Assembly (NCBI GenBank): GCA_022266195.1
Contig: WHVY01000007.1
Coordinates: 1,426,001 to 1,490,000 of the forward strand
Origin: Tetranychus cinnabarinus
Taxonomy: Eukaryota > Arthropoda > Arachnida > Trombidiformes > Tetranychidae
Length of the DNA stretch: 64,000 nucleotides
Direction of reading: 5' to 3'
Shown here in pieces: positions 13,407 through 25,300 of the stretch. Each line of letters opens with the position of its first letter. Positions within the stretch are counted from its first letter, which is position 1. A program made the translations under genes and the position numbers. The notes below the pieces were generated by a model. The model had not been told where the DNA came from. It saw only the letters and a list, made by a program, of their open reading frames with translations, and did not search any database.

Positions 13407-16021
13407 ATGACGACAATCCGGATACTTTTGGTTATTTCCATGTTGGCCACTGTTGCCCCTGCCGCAGTAAAACGCGATGAATTTGGAGGTGCAAGTCCTT
13501 CTGGTAAGTGTTGTCGTATTTCTTGATCAATAGTTTAACCTGAGTAAAAGAGAGAAAAAAATTTATTACTTTTTGCAAAAATGATGAATCGTAAACTTCA
13601 ATGATAAGTGCTCTTTTTTTTATTATCACTATTAGTTTACTTTTTTTTATGGTTTTCAAAAGTTGAGATTTAACTGACCTTAATATCAATCATAATTTAG
13701 GCTAGCCCTTTCTCATTTTATTATATATATTGCTTCATCTCAATTCATCTTTTTTCTTCTCTTTCATTTTTTTCTTTCTTTACTTTTTCCCTGGACTTCA
13801 GCTGAGCATCCAAACACCAGTTCAGGTCAAAACTATCAATCAGGTACCTCAGGTTCATCCCCACAAAACATGTATTACTATTATTATCCAGTTCAAGACA
13901 AGGGGAAGGAACATGGATACCAGGCCAGTTCATCTAACCAGTTTACAAGCTCAGTGACACCAGGTAACGGTAATTCGGGTTCTAGTGAGTCCGGTTCTCC
14001 TCATACATCTGCCCTGGAGACACCGACAAGTGGCCAAGATTTAAGCTACTCAGCTCAAGATCTCAGTTATTCAGCACAAAATCTTGGACAGGCTGGAAAC
14101 TTGGGTCAAACTGGTAGTGCTGGTGATTATTCAAACCAAGCAGGTTCATCTAACTATGATCAATTGAGTAACATTGCCAGTCAACTTCAGCAATATGGTT
14201 TTGGATCAAGTTCACCCGGCAATTCAGCTTTTGCACCAGGCAGTCCAGGATACTCTCCATCTGGTTCATCTTACCATACAGGTAAAAATTAGTACATTCG
14301 TAGTTGGTGCAGTTGATTTAGTTTAAACAAATAGTGGTTTCACTGTGAGGTTAACCTTTTTAGCTTAATTTTGAATATGCTTTCCGCTCCATTGGTTGTC
14401 AACGATGGTGCTGTTGATGATGATCATTATTAAGACTATTATTATGAAAAAGAGAAGAGAAATTATTAGTTTTTTTTTCCTGATCAATGAATTAACTTTA
14501 ACATACCATGATGAATTGAGGAAGAGGATTCAACTTGATTCTGTTTTCAAGGTAGCATGTGAGACAATTTTACGCTTTAATTTGGTAATCACACAAGCAC
14601 ACAATTGAAGAGCAATGAAAAAAGTTCAGACAGGTATAGTTAGTTATGGATGAATGGATTAGCAGAGAAACCATCACCAAATTTGTTCAATGACCGAGTC
14701 TTCTTTCTGTCTTTTTTGACAATTCATTCATCAATTTTATATTGATTGTACCGTTAATGTGACTAGAGTTGATACTTTTGTTTGAAAATATAAATTTGAG
14801 CACTTTAATTGATGCCATTTGATAAGAAGAGAGGCATGCTAATGATGCTTTGATTGCTTTGGAATGTTGCCTGATCATTACCTGATTTAAGATGAACTTG
14901 AATAGTTAAACATTAAAGGCTAACATTAAAAAGCCTGTTTCATTAAAAAGAAGTCATTTTGAAAAGAATCAAGATAAGGCAAGAAATAACCTCAGAGTAT
15001 GATTAAGATGATGATTAAAATGAACTGTTTAATTAATGAGAATCATCAACCTGATCTTCCGTGTCTGCTCTTCTTTCCAACTAAATAGGAAACAGCTACA
15101 CCTTGAATAGCGATGGTAGTGGTTCAGGTTACTCTACTAGCTCTTCTTCTGGACCCAGCGCTTCATCCTTCCCCGGTACTGGAAGTGATGCCTCAGGCCC
15201 TTACTCACAGTCAGGACCAGTTCCAGGTTTTACTGGACCCGCTGCTTCAGGTGCCCCAGGCGGATATGGTGGACAACCAGGTTCCATCCCATACGGTTCA
15301 CAACCCGGTTACGGTTACCAATCACACGGAGGTTATGATGCTTACCCAGCAGCTAGCAACCAACACGCTGCTTACGAGCCACCTGCATCAGGTTACCGAC
15401 GATATGGAATCGGTTCAGCCATCTTACCAATCCTCGCTCTCGCTGGATTATCACTCCTCATTCCAACTGTAACATCTCTGTCCACAGCTGCCACTGGTCG
15501 TAAACGACGATCCATTGATACACCAGCTAAAGATACCGGTCTTGGATCTTACTTCGAACGCCTTGACCGATACTATACTCTTTATAAGACAGCTGTTGAG
15601 CGTGAAGAATGTATGAACCGAATTCTTTGTGAGCTTGGTGACGCCATGAGCACTGTCCGAGGAAAGTCAACCTTATTTAAGTAAGTATATTCTTCTTTTT
15701 GATTAACTTTTCCAATCATGATACCACCAGAATGAAATGAAGAAATATCAACCAAATTGATACAAAAGATAGTGGTTCAAGACATTTCCAGTTAAAAACC
15801 AGTTATCTTTAATTGGTGTAGTTCAGAGACTCCTTCCTCAGACCATTAATGAATAGCTCAATACGTTTTAACCTTATCCTTTTCTTGATTTTCTCTTTCG
15901 TCTTCTTTATAGCGTAATGGAGAAAGTTGCTCCAACATGGATGAATAATAAGGTTGGTGCCCTTAAAAGTGGTGCTCTTTCACCTGAATATGGAAAATGT
16001 AAAAAGTATACTTGCCAGTAA
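13407..16021 (+). CDS. secreted or membrane Gly/Ser/Pro/Tyr-rich pre-pro-protein with a furin-type site
   Basis: Exons 13407-13503, 13802-14281, 15089-15680, 15913-16021 join in phase to 425 aa. The N-terminus is a signal peptide (MTTIRILLVISMLATVAPAA) followed by a dibasic VKR. Residues about 30-295 are low-complexity Ser/Gly/Gln/Pro/Tyr with a DLSYSAQ duplication (14041-14080) and GY/PG motifs, as in extracellular matrix, cuticle or silk-like proteins. A hydrophobic helix (about 300-322, ILPILALAGLSLLIP) is followed by RKRR (330-333). The last 92 residues are ordered and hold four cysteines (ECMNRILCELG near the start, KCKKYTC at the end). That spacing is loosely like the arthropod DM4/DM12 family, which is a weak guess. 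The likely layout is a matrix-like prodomain released from a small cysteine-paired C-terminal domain. I do not recognise a named orthologue. Confidence 0.85.
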
Positions 16022-16257
16022 AATATTTCAAACTTAAACCACCGCCAAAACAGTTTAGCAAGATCACTTTTTTTTCATAAAATCACAAATAATTTGAAAA
16101 AATGCGAAAATAGGTCATCTTTCACAATGCGAACAAATCTTAAATCAAATTTATAAAACAAAACAAAACAACCCACCTAGGAAAATTAATAACAAATTAA
16201 GGTATTAATCCTGGAAGGAAAAAAAAGCGAATCGTATATATAAATAATATTAATTTA

Positions 16258-16950
16258 TCAAGCACAACCAATTCCTACATTTGTTTCACGATGTGACATC
16301 AAGGCAAAGATTACGACCACTATGAGCAGCCCAGCAAATGACCACGAAAGCTACAAAATTAAAAATACAACAAAAATATTATCAACATTAACTAATAATA
16401 TATAAATATAAATGTATACTTATAAATATAATATATCTGATTGAATAAAGAAAGAAAAACTATGGATTCATCAAAGTAGGATCCAATTCCAACAAGACCA
16501 ACCACCAAAATGACCACCAACAAACCCGTTAGGATTAAGAACCACCTTAACTGCAATAATCAAAATCTCCGTCACGATACAATAAGCCGATCAACTCTTT
16601 TCTAGGTTACTCAATATGTCTTTGTCTTGTCTCAATCAAGTGATTGTCCCAAGTCAATTTTGTTATCGCTATATTTTTTTAAATGATTGGTTTACAACTT
16701 GGTTTCGCTATTTGGCCCATCATCATCATCACCACCACCACTACTACCATCATCAACTATGAAGAAAAAATCAAGAGCAAAGAGGAAATATTAAAGAACA
16801 AGCAAAAAATTAAACAAGGAATTATGGCTTAAAAATTAAAAAATAAAACGATAACCCACCGGTAACATCAAGCATCAACGTCCCCTTCAATTTCAACATT
16901 GAACACAAAATAATGACCAAATAAATACATATCTTTTGGATGTTGTTCAT
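16258..16950 (-). CDS. small two-helix membrane protein with signal peptide (109 aa)
   Basis: Assembled from four exons: 16860-16950, 16696-16756, 16461-16545, 16258-16350 (minus strand), with GT-AG introns of 103, 150 and 110 nt and matching phases. The product begins MNNIQKICIYLVIILCSMLK (signal-peptide-like). A short acidic Gly/Ser/Asp linker (GSSGGGDDDDGPNSE) follows, then a first helix (WFLILTGLLVVILVVGLVGI) and a second (WSFAGLLIVVVIFALM), and it ends in a short tail with one Cys. Hydrophobic blocks fall exactly inside predicted exons, which argues against chance. The exon 3 donor (ATA|GTTTTT) is weak. The gene is tail-to-tail with the secreted-protein gene, with 236 nt between stops. 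Family unknown; no function is proposed. Confidence 0.6.
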
Positions 16951-19900
16951 GATCAACAAGATCAAGACAAATTGTTGGCTTGAAAGGTGCCAGTCAGAAT
17001 TATTTTCATTTTCTCATTCTTTACCTCTTTTTTATCCTCTTTCCCTTCTCTTCATATCTCATGTTTTCCTTCTTTGACTTGTCCTTTTTTCTCGATTGTT
17101 TCTTCTTGATGGTCCAGTTTTTTAAAAAAACGGAGATTAAAGGAGAAAACAAACACAAAAATTTATAAAATGATATTATAATTAATAATAATTAAGTAAC
17201 AAAAGGCCAAAATTAAAAAAGAAAATATTGAAAAAAAATCGTTTTGATACATTCATAAAAAATATAGCGAGTAACTTACTTATTTGGAGATTCAATATCC
17301 ATTTGATTGATTGAATTAACGTCAACTTATTATAAATTGATGGTAAATTTGACACCAATCACCAAAAATAATGTGATTTACTTCAAATTTTTCAGTCATG
17401 AAATTTAGAAAAGTATACTTTAGATCAAAAGTCTGGGTGATACAACAAGACTGTTAAATATTCGGAAATTGATACACAAATAATCCATTAAAGTAGATTC
17501 TAGATATCTCGTGAAAAGTCAAATATTGAAATTATTCAAGAGTTTTCTCTAGTCGTTTATTCACTTTTAATAAGAGTTGAGTTTTAGTCCAAGTTGAAAT
17601 GAAATATTAAAAACACTTTAAAATGAGCAATTCACAAGTCAAGATATTTATTAAGGTCGGGTTAAGCTAAGCTTTATCAAATATCAACTCTAATCTAAAA
17701 ATGGATCAAACTGAAACGCAGTTTTTAAAAAAGTAAGCGTGAGAAAGGAGAAGACACTGTTTGAATAGATGACTTATTTTATTCTGTAAGCGTTACTTAA
17801 TAAAAGAAGCCATAGACTGGATAAAAAGAATCGGTTAAATCCTTTTTTGTCTAGACATACATTTTTGTTGGTGAAGCAAATAATGGAACTGTTTTGTAAT
17901 TTTTCAACTGTGAGTTAACATCTTTATCTTTTAACTAGATCAGTCCATAATTTCACATTAACTTTCATTTTTATCCATTCTTTTTTATTTTTATACAATG
18001 GTTAACCAGAGGTTAAAGTGTTTGATTGTCAGCCGTTTTTTACTGTCAAACCTAAAAATTTGTGCAAATTTTTTCAATTGTTTTCTTGTGTAATCAAAGT
18101 ATTGGCTCAGGGTGAGAGTTGAGCCATCTCATTATTCTGGTTTTTTTGTGCACCATGAAGAGTAAATTAAATCCATTTTTGAAACTTACAATATTTTCTA
18201 CCTGTTCATTTGGAGTGTCAACAGTGCTTTACAGAATCAGCAGAATAAATATCTACAATTTTCTTCTTCTTCCCATTAACTTACAACTAATGTTACAGAT
18301 TTAATCATGGACGTGTTAAAGCTTTTGGGGGTAAATAGGCACGTTTCCATTTTCTGCTCAGGTTTGGTTAATCTTTAAAGGAAAACAAAAAGGTAAAAAA
18401 GGTTATACCTTGTTATATCTTCCTGTCTTTTCATTATTATTAATAACTGTTAAGGTCACACTAATTTAAACTATAAAACTTGTTTACTCTTCTTCTCTTT
18501 CTCTCTCTTTCTTGGACAACTATATTCATGATGTGAGTTTTCATTTCAGGAAGCAATCATCTCCTAAAGATGATGGTGATGATAATGATGACTCTGAAAT
18601 TGAACAAGTAAAGAAAAGTAAAAGATTCAAGAGAAATGCAAGCAAAGGATCCAAAGCGAAAAAGGAGAAAGGTGGAAAAAGGGTAATCAAGAAGAAATGG
18701 CAAACAAAGAAACTATTCTGAGTTGAATATCATGATGACTCAAGGGAATGTAAATTAGTTTAGAAAAACTTGAATTTAGGAATTGTAGCTGATTATCAAG
18801 CTTCCTATTAACTCCTGCAAATAATTATCATAATCATCGTGAATGAAAGTAAATTTCCAACCAGCTGATATTTTTACATTATTGGAGACCAATTTGTCAA
18901 TAGATTTTTCAAAACAGCATACACATGCATTAGTCAATTAATATTATAGTTGAGGATTCACACAGATTGAAATATCTGGTCGAGCACAACTCAAGTAATG
19001 AAGAATCAATTGATTAATTTTTCTTTGATCAGCGATTTTTCTTGATATACCTTTTAAAGTTCACAACTTAATAGCAGCAAAGTATTTGGCCATTATCATC
19101 GATCTATTAGTTGGAGCTACCAGTGATTGATTAAGTTTCATGCTGAGTACCGATTGCCTAACGTTTTTGGCGGTTATTTCCATCCTCATGATGATATTTT
19201 GATATTGAATTTGGTAAGTTGGATAATTTTTGTTATAATATTGAGAGCGAACAAAAGGATTTCATCAACAACCAAACACAGAGAGATTTCAACTTTAACG
19301 GTTAAGAATCAAGATAGTTTTAATTGTTAACTTGTCCAGGTTAAGTTTAGTGTTACGTTTAGTCTGAGCTCACGCCTAATGATAATCAATCAGAAGTGAC
19401 ATAACCTTGATAATCTGAGATGATCAACTGAAAAGAGACATTCATTTGATCATCCATCAACTTCCACGAGCGATTGATGGGAAATGATCAATTTTTTTGC
19501 TACCCTTCATCAATTGATATTTACTCTTTGCTTCTGTTGATCAAAGTACAAAAAAATTAAACTACGTTATCAAATTGTTTCATTTTTCTTCTCTAATTTA
19601 GGTCAACAATGTTGATAATAAGTCATGGTGGAAGCAGTTATCATGATAATCGGCAACAATGAGTTTCACTGGTTTAATTGTAAGCTAGACAAAGGGTAAG
19701 TTGTTCAAAATCAATGTTATATAAATTTCAACGAAAATTTCTTCTTTCAATTCAGGATCAAAGCAATACAAGGACAAAGACCAGGAAAATGACCAGTAAA
19801 GATTGGGCAGTTTGTCCACTTTTATCCGCCGTCCAATGTAGAGATGCTACAGTCATTATTGATCTCAATAAGCAGTTAAACATTTTAATTTATTGTGCAT

Positions 19901-22900
19901 TGATTGACCATAATAAAGATGTGGACTAAAAAGGATTTGAACGGCTACTGGGTTTGGATAAATGATCAATAACCATTTTATTTAAGCAAAAGTGCTCCAC
20001 GCAATTGGTTTTAATTGTTATTTATAATCAGTTAATCGTTTTCTTCATAAATCTTTCATTTTCAACCTCATTTATAGTAAGTGATATGCTGTTTACCTAT
20101 TCATCACGAGAATGATGTTGATGAACATCATCTTGAAAAGTTAATTTTCGCTCTCATTGATAACTTGATTGACGAGATGCTTAAAATAAGAGTATATATT
20201 TATATAAATTTAAAGGTTAAATTGTTCTGAGCTCTTAATTGTTACCAAATTGCTGTTGACTACCTTTTGCCTTTTTATAAAATGGTTAATTTTATTTCTC
20301 TACAATCTACTAATCCGTTCATCACTATGTAATAGTTATTATGTTAATTTTGTAACCTGAATCATCGTGATTCACATCGTCATCTTAATACTGATTTGAT
20401 TGACTTGTGACTTGGTCGATGATGATGGTGATAGTGATGATTTTTATGGGGAGAAACCAAAAACAGATGAAAATTATTTTGTTTTTAAAATGAAAGTCAA
20501 TCAAATTATGAAAGTCTCTTAATCTATTTAAAGGTTCCTCTTGGCCAACAACTATCAGCAAACAATCAACACACAATACAATTTAATTTCACGGTTCATT
20601 CAAGTTTATTTGGCCATTTAATTCACTGTAAACTATCAACATGACATGCAACTTATAAATGGGACAAAACTCTAGCTGCTTCAAACTGTAAATAATTCAA
20701 TCATCTGTTAACCATTTGAATTATCATCAAAAGATTTATAATCTCACTTGCACTTTGATTGTTTTGGTACAACATTTAAAGCCAATTTTCAATCTTAAAC
20801 TTGATTCCTATCAACTTTCATTTTATTACAATCAACAAATTTAATTACTCCAAGTTTAAATTTGGGTTTAAAGTAACCAGAAATAGCAATCAATGTTGTC
20901 TATTTCATTGAGAAAAACCTATTTCTTTATAACAGTTTTAATCGGCTGATATATTTCACCCAAATCAACCTTGAATATCTCAATTGTTACATCTTTGACC
21001 AACAAGTTTATCTGATTATATAAACGTTAATAATGTTTCAATACCCATAATTTAATGATCAGGAATAGCTATCAATGCAGGCAATCAAAATAACTTGGAA
21101 TGAAACCATTTTTTTGTCGATACGATTTTTGAAACCTTTTCTGATTGCAGCTAATAGCTGATAGTTAATAGCTGTTAAGGATTGAAAGATATTAGCTTAT
21201 GAATAGTTTGATTGTTTACCATCACATTAATAAGGCTTTTTTTGTATTAAAACAGGATAATGGACACCAATTTTATGGTCAATGATAGCCCTTGAAGACA
21301 ACCAAGTTGATAAGACGAGTTGCCGGTTTTCTGGTGCATTGTTTAGTAAACATGAGAAAGATTGACTCTTCATCATTCATTATTATTCACCTATTATAAC
21401 TGGATTTAAGTTATCTTTTTCAACAAATTATATTGAGGCCAAATTGTTGTGATCAGTAAATTACAATTATGTGTTAGATGGCTCCAATGACCTGAAGATG
21501 CAAATATTTAAGTAACCAGGTTAGCTTGCTTTTTTGAGATTTTTCTTGCCTTTTTGTTTTTTCAGTTTTGTTTTTCGCATTATTTTTTGCTAATTTTGTG
21601 TAAAAAAATTTATGGTCCAAATAAAAGACAAACTAATCATTAATATTTGGTAAATACTAGCAAATTAACTTTGAATATCAACTTTATTAGTTGAATGTGT
21701 TAAGCATTAATCAGGCTTTATAAGGTTAGCTGTTTAATCGTAGTTTTTTGTTGTTAAATTAAGCATCTTTCACCATCTACAGTGATACACAGATGACTTT
21801 AAGGTATGATTATTCAAATATTTGATTTAATGGATTAATTGGCATCATGTGAGAATAATAATTCATCGTTTTTCTCACATTAACTTGTGAAAACATTTTT
21901 AACGTGTGAACTGTTTAAATTTGACAAATAACTTGATTATATTCAACTTTCTCTTTGACTTCTTAATGATCAAGTATTCATCTATCATTTGTTTTCATTT
22001 ACACAGAATGACAATTAATCTGTTTATATGGGCTGTAAGCAAGGCTTCAATTGTAAGCGGTCGAACACACAGGTTGATGTTGTTAAAAAATATCGCATAA
22101 ACTGAGCTCGATGATTTAATTAAGCACATGATAAATCAATCATTGGATGCACATTGATGAAAAGTTCTGTAAACAAATTACATGTATAAGTAGATGTATT
22201 TCGATATAATCATTAATTGAACGAATAAATAAATCTTGATCCAAATTGTTGGGTTTTAATGAAATAGCAAAATCTACTAAAAGCTGGTTCCCTCTATACT
22301 TTGAAAATGAAATCAAACAGTTTGCCAGCCTTTTTGAAATACAATTTAATTCTTATAACTTATTGGAGATGATTTTAGTCCTTGATTAAATTACTGTGAA
22401 TGACTATTAATCTTGCTAAAATCAAATTTTAATCATGAGTTTTTGACTGCAATAAACCATTATAAAACTACAACTGTTTGGACTACAGTTGAACTCAGGC
22501 TACTCTTGGCGCTTCATTCATTATGAATTTAGCAGAAGTGGTTTATTTTAGATCCACTAGATGCCCTACTAGTTCACTTAATGCTTAATTTTGGTGACAT
22601 TAGCTCAATGTTTTGAAATTTTTACTGATTAATATCATGATCTAGAGATTTGATTGTATTACCATTAATTAAAATTAAGCCTGTAGATGTGTTCACGCTG
22701 GGACTGTATTACTGACTGTACAGCACTGAATGGTTTAAACTGTGTCTGCAAAGATTGGGTTTTAGGTTAATGTAAAACTCAATTTGACTGAATCAACGCT
22801 AATTTTACTTTTTAATTTTAATGCAGCCGCATTTAACTGTAATTTCTGGAATAATCTCTAATAGTTTACTGTAGAAGTCATTCTATAACTTTAATTTAGT

Positions 22901-23739
22901 TCAAATATTTCAACTATTTAAACTCATAATTCGAGATGATTGCATTTAGCTTTTTATCAAAATTTAAGATTCCAATTCTGTTGGTTTAGGAATCGTAATT
23001 GCTGTGTTTGATTCCCTTTCATATTTATTTGTGTAACTCTTTCATTTTTGCATTAATATTTGCGTAATAATCAGGGATATGATGGTAAACATGAACTTGT
23101 TTCAATTGAAAATGATAATCCATCCGTGAAATTATCCAATGTATTTCTGAGTCTTTCTTTGATCATCAACTTAAGTTATCGTCAATTTAACGAATATTTA
23201 ATTTTGTAAAACTTTAACCAATTAACCATAATTTCATCATTTCATTTACCTTTCTCTTCATCTTAACTTTCCTTGTAAGTCATCTTCATCAATGAATTTG
23301 AACAGTTCACAAATGGCCAACTCCCAGGATATTTACATTTAACCAATGTTAGTACTTTAGTCTTTTAATTTCTTGATCAAATTAGCTTTTTACTTTGTCT
23401 TTCAACTCTTCAATTAGCTTCGACTATTATTTCAAAGCTGTTTTAATTTCTTTCCCATCCTTTCCTTTCTCCTTTAACCAAACAAATTAACGTTGATAGC
23501 AAGTCAAAAGCAAAGATTTATGCAAGCTAATCAAGCAAAACAGGAGAAACAAAGTTAATGCATTCCATAATGAACTGAAATGGTTCAAGCTATCTGTACA
23601 TACAATATAAAGAGAATGTTGATCAAAGATTTTGAATTTTGAAAAATTTTGACAAACCAAAAGGGTTCTAAAGCAATTTTTCGCCATGCAAAAGTATTCA
23701 ATGTAAACGATATAAAATAGCAAAGCATTTCCCTGCATT
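16951..23739. other. AT-rich noncoding stretch
   Basis: No supportable gene. A TATAAA on the minus strand (17162-17167) could serve the small membrane-protein gene. An exon-like Lys/Asp-rich frame follows a TTTCAG at about 18549 and runs to a stop at 18721, but no partner exon fits. Splice-like borders around 19602-19695 (AG before, GTAAGT after) enclose sequence with stops in all three frames, so at best a noncoding RNA exon. The rest is AT-rich spacer. Confidence 0.5.
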
Positions 23740-25300
23740 CAGGTTTCTGAGAAAATCATGTTTAACAGGCTGGATGGAAATGCAGAATTCGTGTGCAGAA
23801 ACTATTGAGTTTTGGAGAAAACTTTTTTTGGTTCGATTTGAGGGTTTATTGTTGGATTAGGAGTATATGTAACAGTGTCTTTGGGTAAAGAGTAAAGAGC
23901 TTGGTGAACAATCTGGTAAAAAATATACATAAAGAGATAAAAGTTTCAATTTTACACTCAATTTTGTGAATGAATGTCCATCAGAGAAACTTTTTGACTC
24001 AACAAACGGAACCAATTTTATGCGCTACACCAAGGTTCAACTCTCAGCTCAGCGGAAAAATTTTTACTTGTGCTTAAGGAAAGGCTTTTTTCATCACAAA
24101 ATGCATATTATTTGACAAAAGCTAAAGATTTCAACTTTTCTTGCTCTGCTCATTGATGGTTCTTTATTAAAAATTTTTAAAAATTATTACTCAGTGAAAA
24201 AACGTTTCGTGGCATAATGGTATTATAGTAATAACTAAACGAAAAAAACGGTTCTAAAAAAATGAGGTACATGGCCGCAGTGACAAAAAATAAGTTGAAC
24301 TTTCTGGGAATTAAAGTTCTCGAGAAAATCGCACTCCAACAAGGTGATGGAAAAAATAATCCGTGTTCTGATGCATTGCGAAGGAAAGCAAATTATTTTG
24401 TTTAGTTTCATGACGCTATGGTTTTTGTTGGATGATTCATAAGGACCAAAACTTTGACTTCAGAGTTGGGACTTTTAGGGACGTAAGAACTGAATCCATT
24501 TGTGCAATTGAAAAACTTTGATGAAATTGCTTCAATGTTGGAACTTCAAAATTTTGTGCATCTCTCATAAACTTGTTTCTCCTGATTTTGCCATAGCATC
24601 AACTCGTAACCATATCGACGATCACTAAGGAAAGTTCGTAGACTTACTTATAAGCATTTTTACAACTATTGTCTATATGTGATTTAAATCTGTTCCAATT
24701 GTGGCAATAAATTTTAAATTGGTCAAAAGAAAGTCTCTTCGATGAAATTCTTGATTTTTTCAACAGCCACTCAACAGTTCTAATTTTCAGATAAAATTGT
24801 GCAAGTTCAGCAATCGAAAATTATTGATTGATTTGCTGATGGAAAATCTTATACTTACATCAATCAATAGAAAAAAGGCGAACAAAATTCACTTATTTTG
24901 AACGATGAAATTTTCTTTCCCTGTACAGCAGGTGACTTTGATTCTCGGATAAATCTATCGATTTTAGCGATGTAAAATTCTGGTTTCATCGATAATCAAT
25001 TACAAACTTTCCCTGCAATATTGAACTCTTTACCTCAATGCACCAATGTCACTTAGCAAGATTGAAATACTATCCATGTGTTTAACATCACAGGACTCTT
25101 AGTAATGCAGCATCAACAAGAGCGTCTTTCAGCCAACAGATCTTTCATCAACTTATGGAGGAAGCGGGGAAGTGGATCAGCTAAGTAAGCTAAATAAAGT
25201 GCTGTTACTCGGTCGCGTGATTTCTCAGTATCGTGACAAAAGCACGAGAATGACGAATTTTGCTTTTTATTCTTTCAGCTAACGATTTCTCATAACCACA
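23740..25300. other. compositionally distinct island, possibly an old mobile-element remnant
   Basis: Unlike its surroundings this stretch nearly lacks GAT/ATC microsatellites and has fewer A/T runs. A 48-codon frame starts at an ATG near 24265 (MRYMAAVTKNKLNFLGIKVL...) and stops at GTTTAG near 24402; other short open pieces follow in different frames. I found no terminal repeats, target duplication or recognisable domain. Decayed element, diverged pseudogene or plain spacer all remain possible. Confidence 0.25.

Noticed and set aside
18512..18721. 69-aa Asp/Lys-rich ORF that begins near a TTTCAG acceptor
   Set aside because: Reads a little like an exon end, but no upstream exon matches its phase and the acidic part is a GAT repeat.
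23820..23850. tRNA T-loop-like GGTTCGATTTGAGGG
   Set aside because: No matching A box, acceptor stem or anticodon arm upstream; no tRNA gene was found anywhere in the window.
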